A DNA stretch of 52,858 nt. It comes from Cereibacter changlensis JA139 (GTDB lineage Bacteria; Pseudomonadota; Alphaproteobacteria; Rhodobacterales; Rhodobacteraceae). The stretch covers positions 1 through 52,858 of the forward strand of contig NZ_PZKG01000018.1 in the NCBI RefSeq assembly GCF_003034985.1. Reading direction: 5' to 3'. The notes under the pieces are model-generated. The model made no database searches. It was not told the origin of the DNA and was given only the letters and a program-made list of their open reading frames with translations. Position 1 is the first letter of the stretch, and every line of letters begins with the position of its first letter. This document shows positions 18,313 to 26,648 of this stretch, piece after piece. Both the position numbers and the translations under genes were made by a program.

Positions 18313-20085
18313 ATGAGCGAGGACCCTGCCACGATGCGCGACAGCCTTTCCCCTCCGGCCCGCGATGTCGGGCGCATCGCCGCGCTCCGCCGGGCCGCCG
18401 CATTCGCCAGGGCCCCCGCCTTCGCCAGGGCCCCCGCCTTCGCCAAGGCCGAAGATGGCTCGATCATCGTGCTGTCGATCTTCTTCCTGACGCTGATGCT
18501 GATGATCGGCGGCATCGCGGTGGACGTGATGCGCCACGAGAGCACCCGCTCGCGCATGCAGGGCACGCTCGACCGGGCGGTCTTGGCGGCGGCGAACCTC
18601 AGCCAGACCAAAGAGCCCGATGCGGTGGTGACGGATTACGTGACCAAGGCGGGGATGGCGGAATACCTGACCGGCACCACGGTGACCGACAACACGCTGA
18701 ACGCGCGCGGCGTCACCGCCACCGCCGAGGCGCTGATCCCCTCCTTCTTCATGCAGATGTCGGGCGTCGACAGCCTGAACGCCACGGCGCTGAGCGCCGC
18801 CGAGGAGAAGGTGACCAATGTCGAGGTCTCGCTGGTGCTCGACATCTCGAACTCGATGAACGACAACGGCCGCATCGGCAACCTGCGCACCGCGGCGAGG
18901 GATTTCGTCGACATCGTGCTCAAGGGCGCGAATACCGGGGCCGAAGGCGCCCCTGTCATCTCGATCTCCATCGTGCCCTATACCGGGCAGGTCAATATCG
19001 GTCAGGACCTGTGGAACACCTATCCGAACGCGCAATACGGCCAGAGCTACTCCTACTGCGTCGACTTCCCCGCCAGCGATTACAGCGTCACCACCTTGGC
19101 CAACAGCACGGCCCTCGTCGGCTCCGGCAACAGCGAGCCTTTCGCGAGCACCCGTGACCCGATGACGCCGACCTTCTACTGGTGCCCGGAACCGGACGGG
19201 AGTGCAGATCCGCGCGTCACCGCCTTCTCGGACGATCCGGAAGCGTTGAAAGCCGCCATCGACGCCCTGCGCCCCGACGGATCGACCGCCATCGACATCG
19301 GCATGAAATGGGGCGTCACCCTGCTCGACCCTTCGACCCAGCCCTCGGTCTCGGCCCTCGTGGCCAACGGCAAGGTGAGCGGGGCCTTCAGCGGGCGGCC
19401 CTTCGCCTATGACGAGGCGAACACGATGAAGGTCATCGTGCTGATGACCGACGGCGAGCACGTGAACGACGAGCCGCGTCTGGCGAATGCGGTGAAGACC
19501 GGTCCATCCGACCTCTGGCTCAGCGGGTCGGATACGGACACGACAAGGAACTGGTCGCTCCTGCTGTCCGACGGGAAATACTACTGGAGCCGCACCGGCA
19601 CCAAGACCAACACGGAACCCGACAAGACGGCAGGCAACACAAGCTGCACGACCCAGTCGGTGTGCACCAGCTGGAGTTACTGGGGGAGCTGTCGGTCCTG
19701 GGAAGAAAAGCAGCAGTGCAGCAGCAGCAACTATTCCAGCACCGCGACAAGGCTGACCTACCCCGAGCTCTGGCACAGGGCGCGCGTCGGCTGGGTGGCG
19801 AGCAGCCTCTACTCCGCCGCCGGCATCTCCGGCAAATACAACAGCTGGGTCAGCAAGCTGGGACCGTCGGAAAAGAACACCCGGACCAAGTCGGTCTGCG
19901 ACGCCGCCCGCGGCCGCGGCATCACGGTCTTCTCGGTCGCCTTCGAGGCCCCGAGCACCGGACAGTCGCTGCTGAAATACTGCGCCACCACCAGCGGCCA
20001 CTACTTCGACGTCCGCGGGCTGGAGATCCGCACCGCCTTCCGCTCCATCGCCAGTCACATCAGCCAGCTGAGGCTGACGCAATGA
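18313..20085 (+). CDS. vWA-domain TadG-like pilus assembly protein
   Basis: 590 residues from MSEDPATM at 18313; a second start at 18334 is also plausible. A short cytoplasmic N-terminus with the tandem motif AFARAP leads into the TadE/TadG-type segment EDGSIIVLSIFFLTLMLMIGG, a membrane helix preceded by acidic residues. A von Willebrand A domain follows, with MIDAS sequence DISNS (about residue 177) and LMTDGEH. A Cys-rich insert (SCTTQSVCTSW, GSC, QQC) is probably extracytoplasmic and disulfide-bonded. TadG-like proteins belong to Tad/Flp pilus systems, but no TadA, TadB, RcpA or Flp genes are here. Its stop overlaps the next ATG by 4 bases. Confidence 0.8.
   Translation: MSEDPATMRDSLSPPARDVGRIAALRRAAAFARAPAFARAPAFAKAEDGSIIVLSIFFLTLMLMIGGIAVDVMRHESTRSRMQGTLDRAVLAAANLSQTKEPDAVVTDYVTKAGMAEYLTGTTVTDNTLNARGVTATAEALIPSFFMQMSGVDSLNATALSAAEEKVTNVEVSLVLDISNSMNDNGRIGNLRTAARDFVDIVLKGANTGAEGAPVISISIVPYTGQVNIGQDLWNTYPNAQYGQSYSYCVDFPASDYSVTTLANSTALVGSGNSEPFASTRDPMTPTFYWCPEPDGSADPRVTAFSDDPEALKAAIDALRPDGSTAIDIGMKWGVTLLDPSTQPSVSALVANGKVSGAFSGRPFAYDEANTMKVIVLMTDGEHVNDEPRLANAVKTGPSDLWLSGSDTDTTRNWSLLLSDGKYYWSRTGTKTNTEPDKTAGNTSCTTQSVCTSWSYWGSCRSWEEKQQCSSSNYSSTATRLTYPELWHRARVGWVASSLYSAAGISGKYNSWVSKLGPSEKNTRTKSVCDAARGRGITVFSVAFEAPSTGQSLLKYCATTSGHYFDVRGLEIRTAFRSIASHISQLRLTQ
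18400..18450 (+). repeat. 18-bp tandem repeat in the vWA/TadG-like gene
   Basis: Two full 18-base units (18400-18417, 18418-18435) and a 15-base third unit (18436-18450) encode AFARAP-AFARAP-AFAKA just before the membrane helix. The units are almost identical at the DNA level, which implies recent duplication by slippage. Confidence 0.85.
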
Positions 20086-20624
20086 CCGGGCCACTCCGCC
20101 GCCTCGCCGGCCTGCTGCGGCGCGAGGAGGGCGCCGTCACCGTCGAATTCGTGCTGATCTTCCCGGTGATGATGGTCTTCCTGCTGTCCTCCTTCGAATC
20201 CGGCCTGCTGCTGACCCGCAAGGTCATGCTGGAACGCGCGCTCGACATCACCGTGCGCGGCTTGCGGCTGGGGCAGTTCGAGGATCCCGACCATGACGTG
20301 CTGAAACAGGCGATCTGCGGTCAGGCGACCTATGTGCCCGACTGCATGACCAGCATTGCGCTGGAGCTGGCCCCGATCAGCACGGTGGGCGACTGGGCCC
20401 TGCCGGAAGCGGCGGCGCAATGCGTCGACCGCGACGCCGAGGTGCAGGAGCTGAAGGCGCTGAACGCGGGCGGGCCGAACGACATCATGCTGATGCGGGT
20501 CTGCGCCCTGCTCGACCCGTGGTTCCCCACCGTGGGCCTCGGCAAGGCGATGGAAGAGGCCTCGCCCAACGGCTTCCGGCTGATGACCCAGAGCGCCTTC
20601 GTCAACGAGCCGAGGGCGAACTGA
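20082..20624 (+). CDS. TadE-like pseudopilin
   Basis: 180 residues. The N-terminus MTGPLRRLAGLLRREEGAVT carries the TadE pattern: a basic stretch, E-E-G, then a hydrophobic helix VEFVLIFPVMMVFLLSSFESG. Glu next to the helix start (TVEF) is the residue conserved in pseudopilins. The periplasmic part has four Cys (AICGQ, PDCMT, AQCVD, RVCAL), probably two disulfides. Pseudopilins of this class are processed by a TadV-type prepilin peptidase and support Flp pilus assembly. The start overlaps the upstream stop (ATGA) and the stop overlaps the next start. Confidence 0.8.
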   Translation: MTGPLRRLAGLLRREEGAVTVEFVLIFPVMMVFLLSSFESGLLLTRKVMLERALDITVRGLRLGQFEDPDHDVLKQAICGQATYVPDCMTSIALELAPISTVGDWALPEAAAQCVDRDAEVQELKALNAGGPNDIMLMRVCALLDPWFPTVGLGKAMEEASPNGFRLMTQSAFVNEPRAN

Positions 20625-20659
20625 TGCGCCTACCCCAACTGATGCGCCTACCCCAACTG
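20624..20659 (+). repeat. Perfect 18-bp tandem duplication at a start codon
   Basis: The 18 bases 20624-20641, including the start codon, are repeated exactly at 20642-20659. The protein therefore begins MRLPQL twice, and either ATG could serve as start; only the second copy is needed for the family pattern. Confidence 0.9.
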
Positions 20660-21184
20660 TTGCGCCGCTTCCTGCGCGAGACCGAGGCCAGCCTGACGGT
20701 CGAGCTGGTCATCATGCTGCCGGTCCTGCTCTGGGGCTATGTCGCGACCTCGGTGTTCTTCGACGCCTACAACGTGCAGTCGAACGCCGCCAAGGCGACC
20801 TATACCATCGCCGACCTGCTGTCGCGCCAGCGCGAGGAGGTCGACGCCCAGTTCCTCGGCGAGGCGCATGACCTGTTCGACTGGCTGCTGGCCGGCAACG
20901 GGGTCAGCGCCCTGCGGGTCAGCAGCGTCTCCTACGACGTGGAGGACGAGGCCTATGATGTGCATTGGTCCTATACCTCCGGCGGCAGGCCGCTTCAGAC
21001 CGATGTCAGCATCGCCGACCACGCCGGCCAACTGCCCGATCTGCCGGAAGGCGATTACGTGATCGTGGTCGAAACCTGGCTCAATTATGTCCCGAGCTTC
21101 TCGGTCGGCCTCCCCAGCCAGACCTTCGAGAATTTCACCGTCACCGCCCCGCGCTTCATGCCCAAGCTGGAATACGACGGCTGA
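20624..21184 (+). CDS. Second TadE-like pseudopilin
   Basis: 186 residues. The start segment MRLPQLMRLPQLL is a perfect duplication, then RETEASLTVELVIMLPVLLWGY gives the TadE-type Glu and membrane helix. The periplasmic part is rich in acidic and aromatic residues and lacks cysteines, unlike the neighbouring pseudopilin. The ATG at 20624 overlaps the previous stop; a second ATG at 20642 (copy 2 of the repeat) could also be used. Ends 3 bp before the convergent TetR gene. Likely works with the two upstream proteins as a membrane-anchored surface or secretion complex. Confidence 0.78.
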   Translation: MRLPQLMRLPQLLRRFLRETEASLTVELVIMLPVLLWGYVATSVFFDAYNVQSNAAKATYTIADLLSRQREEVDAQFLGEAHDLFDWLLAGNGVSALRVSSVSYDVEDEAYDVHWSYTSGGRPLQTDVSIADHAGQLPDLPEGDYVIVVETWLNYVPSFSVGLPSQTFENFTVTAPRFMPKLEYDG

Positions 21185-21187
21185 CCC

Positions 21188-21775
21188 TCAGGCGCTCACC
21201 GCCTTCAGCGCCATGTCGGCATAGATCGCCTCCACCTCGGCGCCGCTGAGCCGGCCGTCGGGGCGGAACCAGCCGGTGACGCCGGTCAGCATGGCGATCA
21301 GCGCCAGCGTCGCCAGCTTGGCGTCCGGCAGCACGAAGCAGCCCTCCGCCGCGCCCAGGCGCAGGATCGTCTCCAGCCGGTCCTCGTAGCGGCGGCGCAG
21401 CGCCTCGATGGCGGCGAAATTTTCGGGCTCGAGGTTGCGCAGCTCCATATAGGCGATGAACACCGCCTCCGGCCGGTCGAGATGGAAGCGGATGTGGAAG
21501 CGGGCGAACTGCTGCAACGCCTCGCGCGGGTCGGCGGGTTCGGGCAAGAGCGCAAGCGCCGACAGCAGCTCGTCCATGTGCAGCCGCATCAGGTCGTAGA
21601 GCAGCGTCTGCTTGTCGGGCGTGTAGAGATAGAGCGCCCCGGCCTGAACCCCCACCTCCGCCGCGATCTGCCGCATCGAGACCGCGGCATAGCCGTGCCG
21701 CGCGATCAGCCGCTGCGCCGCGGCGCGGACCCGCGGGCCGGTGATGTCGGAATGAGAGCCGGTCTTGCGCGCCAT
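21188..21775 (-). CDS. TetR-family transcriptional regulator
   Basis: 195 residues from MARKTGSHSDITG. The helix-turn-helix lies in AAQRLIARHGYAAVSMRQIAAEVGVQAGALYLYTPDKQTLLYDL, standard for the family. The C-terminal ligand domain resembles TetR_C_33-type regulators (WFRPDGRLSGAEVEAIYADMALKAV), often tied to acyl-CoA or fatty-acid metabolism, though no such genes are adjacent. A perfect palindrome just upstream at 21788-21807 is the likely autoregulatory operator. It is divergent from the small lipoprotein gene at 21866. Confidence 0.88.
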   Translation of the reverse strand: MARKTGSHSDITGPRVRAAAQRLIARHGYAAVSMRQIAAEVGVQAGALYLYTPDKQTLLYDLMRLHMDELLSALALLPEPADPREALQQFARFHIRFHLDRPEAVFIAYMELRNLEPENFAAIEALRRRYEDRLETILRLGAAEGCFVLPDAKLATLALIAMLTGVTGWFRPDGRLSGAEVEAIYADMALKAVSA

Positions 21776-21787
21776 GGGCCGCAGATT

Positions 21788-21807
21788 ATCTGAACGTGCG
21801 TTCAGAT
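21788..21807. promoter_or_regulatory. 20-bp TetR-type operator palindrome
   Basis: ATCTGAACG-TG-CGTTCAGAT is a perfect inverted repeat with a 2-base centre, 12 bases upstream of the TetR start codon. Size and position are typical of a TetR autoregulatory operator that could also control the divergent lipoprotein gene. Confidence 0.75.
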
Positions 21808-21865
21808 CAAGCGCCGCTGCGTCTTCCCCTTGCCGCCGCGCCCCCCGCGCGGATAGTGTCGCGCC

Positions 21866-22117
21866 ATGCAACTGATCCTCCGCCTCTCCCTGCTCGCCGG
21901 CCTCGCCGCCTGCGCCCCGCTTCCCGGCTCCGACCCGGCGCAGACCCTGCGCGGGCCGGATGCCGCGCCGCCCCTGCTGCCGCTGGATCAGCTGGTGGCC
22001 GAGGCCGGGACGCCGCGCATCGGCCCCGAGGTCACCGGCAGCGTCGAGGCGCGGGCGGCGGCGCTGCGCGCGCGCGCCAAGGCGCTGCAGGCCACCCCGC
22101 TGCCAAGCGGCGGCTGA
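21866..22117 (+). CDS. Small lipoprotein of unknown function
   Basis: 83 residues. The signal peptide ends in a lipobox LAAC with Cys16, so the mature protein is a lipid-anchored peptide of about 68 residues. The rest is Pro/Ala rich, with a predicted helix near the end (SVEARAAALRARAKALQ). It is divergent from the TetR gene and convergent with ccdA, with 5 bp between their ends. I do not recognise a named family. Confidence 0.75.
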   Translation: MQLILRLSLLAGLAACAPLPGSDPAQTLRGPDAAPPLLPLDQLVAEAGTPRIGPEVTGSVEARAAALRARAKALQATPLPSGG

Positions 22118-22122
22118 CCCGC

Positions 22123-22875
22123 TCACCCCAGCGCGGCGAGCGCCGGGAAGGTCTCCAGCAGCCAGTAGGAGAAGCTGGAGAAGCCCCCCGTCAGCATCAG
22201 AAGCCCGATGGTCCAGAGCAGCAGGCCCATGATCCGCTCGATCCGCTCCATGTGCCGCTTCATCCAGCCCATCACCCCGGTCAGCCGCGGGAAGAAGGCG
22301 GCGACCAGCAGGAAGGGAATGCCGAGCCCCAGCGCATAGACCGCGAGCAGCGTGGTGCCACGGGCGATGCTCGCCTCCGAGGCGGCAAGCGACAGGATCG
22401 CCCCCAGTTGCGGGCCGATGCAGGGCGTCCAGCCGAAGGCGAAGGCGAGGCCGAGGATATAGGCGCCGAAGGCCGAGCCGCCGCGGTCGCCGGCGTCGAT
22501 CCGCACCTCGCGGTCGAGGAAGGGGATGCGGTAGACTCCGACGAAATGCGCGCCGAACACCATGACGATCACCCCGGCCAGCATGCTGAACAGGTCGGCG
22601 TTCGACAGGAAGAAGGCCCCGAAGGCCGAGGCGGTGAAGCCGAGGAACAGGAAGACCGTCGACAGCCCCAGCACGAAGAACAGCGCCGCCAGCAGCGGGC
22701 TGCGCCGCTCGGCCGTGCTGCCCGACAGCTCGCCCATGCTGATCCCGCCCATATAGGCCAGATAGGGCGGCACGATCGGCAGCACGCAGGGGCTGAGGAA
22801 CGACAGCACCCCCGCCACCAGCGCGATCAGCATCGCCGGCAGCAGCCCGGCGTCGATAAGATCCAGTCCGAACAT
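22123..22875 (-). CDS. ccdA: Cytochrome c biogenesis protein CcdA
   Basis: 250 residues with about six membrane helices. The thiol-relay cysteines are C30 in LSPCVLPIVPPYLAYM and C152 in GWTPCIGPQLG, the two family signatures. CcdA carries reducing equivalents from cytoplasmic thioredoxin across the inner membrane to periplasmic thiol proteins needed for cytochrome c maturation. No CcmG or other ccm gene is adjacent. It is convergent with the small lipoprotein gene. Confidence 0.93.
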   Translation of the reverse strand: MFGLDLIDAGLLPAMLIALVAGVLSFLSPCVLPIVPPYLAYMGGISMGELSGSTAERRSPLLAALFFVLGLSTVFLFLGFTASAFGAFFLSNADLFSMLAGVIVMVFGAHFVGVYRIPFLDREVRIDAGDRGGSAFGAYILGLAFAFGWTPCIGPQLGAILSLAASEASIARGTTLLAVYALGLGIPFLLVAAFFPRLTGVMGWMKRHMERIERIMGLLLWTIGLLMLTGGFSSFSYWLLETFPALAALG

Positions 22876-23013
22876 CTCAGCATCCCCTTCCCGACCGTCC
22901 TAGCCAAATCTCCCAGCCGCGTCACGGGGTTTGGCTGTCACATTGACGTGCCGCGACACCGGGACATCCCGGCCTGCTGGACAAGGAGGCGGCGCTTCGC
23001 TAGGCCGCGCGTC

Positions 23014-23247
23014 ATGGCACAGGCATATGACGAGGATCTGGACTGCGAGGGGCTGCTCTGCCCCCTGCCGGTCCTGCGCGCCCGCAAGCGGCTGGCGGGC
23101 CTCGCGCCCGGCGCGGTGCTGCGGGTGACGGCGACCGACCCGATGGCCGCGATCGACCTGCCGCATTTCTGCGCCGAAGCCGGCCACGCCTTCCTCGGCG
23201 CCGAGCGCGACGGCGCGGTCACGCGTTACCTGATCCGGCGGGGCTGA
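23014..23247 (+). CDS. TusA/SirA-family sulfur carrier protein
   Basis: 77 residues. It begins DEDLDCEGLLCPLPVLRARKRL, with the CPLP motif whose Cys16 is the sulfur-carrying residue of TusA-type proteins; a second Cys11 precedes it. The fold is the two-layer TusA/SirA/YedF domain (VLRVTATDPMAAIDLPHFC). Such proteins pass persulfide sulfur in tRNA thiolation or molybdopterin sulfuration. No Tus partner is nearby. It is divergent from ccdA, with 138 bp between them. Confidence 0.88.
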   Translation: MAQAYDEDLDCEGLLCPLPVLRARKRLAGLAPGAVLRVTATDPMAAIDLPHFCAEAGHAFLGAERDGAVTRYLIRRG

Positions 23248-23319
23248 TCCGGCAGCACGGAAACGACGGGGCGGAGCCGGGACGGCTGACCCAAGTGGGT
23301 TGATCGGCTGCTTCGACAC

Positions 23320-23374
23320 GGTTGCTCCGGCGGGACTGACCCGACGCGGCTGTTCCGACGGGACCAACCCAACG
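23320..23374. repeat. Imperfect 28-bp tandem repeat
   Basis: Positions 23320-23346 and 23348-23374 share 21 of 27 bases, starting GGTTGCTCCG and GGCTGTTCCG, with weaker similarity to 23305. The region lies between the TusA-like gene and its terminator and carries no plausible reading frame. Confidence 0.45.
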
Positions 23375-23408
23375 CAGTCACCCCGCGCCCCCCTGCCCCT
23401 CCACATGA

Positions 23409-23436
23409 AAAAGCCCGGCCAGTTGGCCGGGCTTTT
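23409..23436. terminator. Rho-independent terminator between tusA-like gene and rne
   Basis: A 13-bp perfect stem (AAAAGCCCGGCCA and its complement) with loop GT, flanked by A-runs and T-runs. It lies between the convergent TusA-like gene (+) and rne (-) and can act in both directions. Confidence 0.85.
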
Positions 23437-23460
23437 CCGCATCGGTCTCGGTCGGACGGC

Positions 23461-26088
23461 TCAGCGGCCGATCGACCACCAGCCCTTGCGCTTGGGCTTC
23501 GGCGCGTCCTCGGCAGCGGCTTCCGCCGGGGCGGCTTCGGCCACGGGCTCCGCCGCCGGTTCTGCCGGAGCAGCGACCGGTTCCGGCGCGGGTGCGGCGA
23601 CCGGTTCCGGCGCAGGCGCCGCTGCGGGCGCGGCGACCGCCTCCGCTTCCGGCTCGGCGGCCGGTGTTTCCACCGCCGTCGGCTCCGAGACCGGCAGGTC
23701 GGCCATCTGCGGCTCCACCGCGGCCGCCTTCGGCTTGCGGGTGCGCTTCGGCTTCGGCTTCACCGGGGCCTCTTCCGCCACAGGCGCGGCCTCGGGGGCA
23801 GCTTCGGCCACCGGCTCCGCGACCTTGCGGGTCCGGCTGCGGGTGCGCTTCTTCGGCGCCTCCGGTTCGGCGGCGGGCTCGGCCTCCGACGCAACCGGCG
23901 CCGGCTCCACCGCGACCTCGGCCAGAGCCACGGCCTCGATCATCGGCAGCTCGGCAGCCTCGGCGGCAACCGCATCGGTCTCCGCCTCGTCGCTGTCGTC
24001 GCCATCGGCCTCGTCATCGCCCTCGGCGCCCGTCGCTTCGCCATTCGGCCCGGCGCCGTTGCGGCGACGGCGGCGACGCCGGCGCTTCTTCTTCGGCGAA
24101 CCCTCGCCCGCAGCCTCGGCCACGGCGGCGACGGCGGCCGGCGCGGCTTCCGCCACGTCCTCGGCCTCTTCGACCTCGTCGATCTCCTCGACGTAGTCAT
24201 CCTCTTCTTCGTCCACCGGCGCGCCCATCAGATCGGCATTGCCCGAGATGACCGAGCCCGCCTTCGGCACGACCCGCGTCGCGGTCTTGAACTTCTCGAT
24301 CACGTAATCCGGGCTGACCAGCGTCGGATCGGCCTCGATCCGCACCGCCATGCCGTAACGCGCCTCGATCAGCGCGATATGCTCGCGCTTCTGGTTGACG
24401 AGGAAGTTCACCACCGCCACCGGGGCGCGCAGCAGCACCTCCAGCGAGCGTTTCCGCGTGCCCTCTTCCTCCAGCGCCCGCAGTACTTGCAGGGCCAGCG
24501 AGTCGTCCGAGCGGATCAGCCCGGTGCCATGGCAATGCGAACAGGGCTGGGTCGTCGATTCCAGCATCCCCGGCCGCAGCCGCTGGCGGCTCATCTCCAT
24601 CAGACCGAAGCCCGAGATGCGGCCGACCTGGATGCGCGCGCGGTCGGTCTTCAGCTTGTCCTTCAGGCGCTTCTCGACGGCGGCGTTGTTCTTGCGCTCT
24701 TCCATGTCGATGAAGTCGATGACGATCAGCCCGGCGAGGTCGCGCAGACGCAGCTGGCGCGCCACCTCTTCGGCGGCCTCCAGGTTGGTCTTCAGCGCGG
24801 TCTCCTCGATGGAGCCTTCCTTGGTCGCCCGGCCGGAGTTCACGTCGATCGCCACCAGCGCCTCGGTGACGCCGATCACGATGTAACCGCCGGATTTCAG
24901 CTGCACCGTCGGGTTGAACATGCCGCCGAGATAGCTTTCCACCTGGTAGCGCGCGAAGAGCGGCATCGGCTCGTCATAGCGCATCACCTGCCGCGCATGC
25001 GCCGGCATGATCATCCGCATGAAGTCCTTGGCGGTGCGATAGCCCGCCTCGCCCTCGACCAGAACCTCCTCGATCTCGCGGTTGTAGAGATCGCGGATCG
25101 ACCGCTTGATGAGGTCGCCTTCCTCGTAGATCGGTGCCGGGGCGATGGATTTGAGCGTGAGCTCGCGCACCTGCTCCCAGAGCCGCATCAGGTATTCGTA
25201 GTCGCGCCGGATCTCCGGCTTCGTGCGCTTGGCGCCCGCCGTGCGGATGATCAGCCCCGCGCCTTCCGGCACTTCGATCTCCGAGGCGATTTCCTTCAGC
25301 TTCTTGCGGTCGGCGGCCTGGGTGATCTTGCGGGAAATCCCGCCGCCCCGCGCCGTGTTCGGCATCAGCACGCAATAGCGGCCAGCAAGGCTCAGATAGG
25401 TGGTCAGGGCGGCGCCCTTGTTGCCACGCTCTTCCTTCACCACCTGCACCAGCATGATCTGCCGGACCTTGACGACTTCCTGGATCTTGTAGCGCCGGGC
25501 GCGCGGCTTGCGCGGGGCGCGGATCTCTTCGGCCACATCCTCTTCGGCGACGGATTCGATCTCGTCATCGGTGTCCGAGGCGTGATCCATCGCGCGATAG
25601 GGCTTCTCGGCCTCTTCCGCCTCGGGCTGCGGCGCCTCGTTGCGCTGAGACTGGAACAGCGCATCGGCGCCGGTCTCTTCGCCCAGGTCGACGACATCCA
25701 TCGCCCCGGTCTGCACCGCGTCACCGCTCTGCACCGCCTCGGCGCGGGCCTGACGCGGCTTGCGGCGCGGACGGCTCTCTTCCTCTTCCTCGTCGCGGTT
25801 GTAGGCGCGCTCTTCCTCGAGCAGCGCCTTACGGTCGGCAACCGGGATCTGGTAATAGTCGGGGTGGATCTCGGCGAAGGCGAGGAAGCCGTGCCGGTTG
25901 CCGCCGTAATCGACGAAGGCCGCCTGCAGCGAGGGCTCGACCCTCGTTACCTTGGCGAGATAGATGTTGCCGGCGATCTGCCGCTTGTTGACGGTCTCGA
26001 AGTCGAATTCCTCGACCTTGTTTCCGTCGACCACCACGACCCGAGTTTCCTCGGAGTGGGTGGCATCGATAAGCATTTTCTTGACCAT
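23461..26088 (-). CDS. rne: Ribonuclease E
   Basis: 875 residues from MVKKMLIDATHSEETRVVV. The split S1 domain contains an acidic insert typical of alphaproteobacterial RNase E. Catalytic segments include VDVNSGRATKEGS and GLIVIDFIDM, and the zinc-link CxxC is PCSHCHGTG. The C-terminal third is disordered, with an Arg-rich RNA-binding patch (KKKRRRRRRRRNG), long Ala/Pro/Glu tracts and a conserved-looking end KRKGWWSIGR. It is the core endonuclease of the degradosome, acting in mRNA turnover and rRNA/tRNA maturation. The start is set by homology; the frame continues upstream to 26217 as non-family sequence. A long leader precedes it. Confidence 0.96.
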   Translation of the reverse strand: MVKKMLIDATHSEETRVVVVDGNKVEEFDFETVNKRQIAGNIYLAKVTRVEPSLQAAFVDYGGNRHGFLAFAEIHPDYYQIPVADRKALLEEERAYNRDEEEEESRPRRKPRQARAEAVQSGDAVQTGAMDVVDLGEETGADALFQSQRNEAPQPEAEEAEKPYRAMDHASDTDDEIESVAEEDVAEEIRAPRKPRARRYKIQEVVKVRQIMLVQVVKEERGNKGAALTTYLSLAGRYCVLMPNTARGGGISRKITQAADRKKLKEIASEIEVPEGAGLIIRTAGAKRTKPEIRRDYEYLMRLWEQVRELTLKSIAPAPIYEEGDLIKRSIRDLYNREIEEVLVEGEAGYRTAKDFMRMIMPAHARQVMRYDEPMPLFARYQVESYLGGMFNPTVQLKSGGYIVIGVTEALVAIDVNSGRATKEGSIEETALKTNLEAAEEVARQLRLRDLAGLIVIDFIDMEERKNNAAVEKRLKDKLKTDRARIQVGRISGFGLMEMSRQRLRPGMLESTTQPCSHCHGTGLIRSDDSLALQVLRALEEEGTRKRSLEVLLRAPVAVVNFLVNQKREHIALIEARYGMAVRIEADPTLVSPDYVIEKFKTATRVVPKAGSVISGNADLMGAPVDEEEDDYVEEIDEVEEAEDVAEAAPAAVAAVAEAAGEGSPKKKRRRRRRRRNGAGPNGEATGAEGDDEADGDDSDEAETDAVAAEAAELPMIEAVALAEVAVEPAPVASEAEPAAEPEAPKKRTRSRTRKVAEPVAEAAPEAAPVAEEAPVKPKPKRTRKPKAAAVEPQMADLPVSEPTAVETPAAEPEAEAVAAPAAAPAPEPVAAPAPEPVAAPAEPAAEPVAEAAPAEAAAEDAPKPKRKGWWSIGR

Positions 26089-26648
26089 TTGAATCCATGG
26101 CGCCCGGACAATCGCACCGGGCCGGAGCAAGCTCCGGCGGGTCGGTCCAAGTGAACGTGGCGGCTTGTTCGGGCGGGGCTGCGCGGCGGGCAAAGCGGCG
26201 CGGCGCCTGTGAGGCACCTCGCGCGTCTTCCCGTCAGTGTTGCGCGGCTCATCGCGGTTCTATCCCGGACGCCTTGTGGCATCCATCTGAAAAGCCCGTC
26301 GCGTCAATGACTTGGCGGGCAAACTGGAGGCCTTTCGGCCTGACGATCTGCACGAGGCGACGCTTTCGGGCTGATCGCCCGGTCTGCGCGCACGGCAGCG
26401 AAACTGAGGCGCGGGACCATGTCCGAAGGACGAAATATCCGCGTACTGCGACATTAGCGGCACGGGTGGGCAAAAGACAATGGTCTATTTTCTGCCCGCC
26501 ATGCAACCCGGGCGGGAAGCGGGAGAGTGGCCATCCGTCGCACCGGGTATCGCCTCCGCGCCGTTCGATGCTAGGGACTCGCGGCCGACCCGTTGCTTGT
26601 AGCTGTTCCGATAACGAGTAAAGGACGCGCATTTCGCGCGGCACTGTC
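26089..26648. other. 560-bp divergent intergenic region, rne leader side
   Basis: No convincing gene. It must contain the rne promoter and leader (minus strand) and the promoter of the asparagine-synthase-like gene (plus strand). RNase E leaders in other bacteria carry autoregulatory stems; here only an imperfect hairpin at 26468-26497 (GGGCA..AGAC paired with GTCT..TGCCC, with bulges) stood out. Open frames across it are arginine-rich and look like G+C noise. Confidence 0.6.

Noticed and set aside
26097-26621. 174-residue frame in the rne leader region
   Set aside because: Arg/Ser/Cys-rich without any conserved pattern; no ribosome site; most likely noise.
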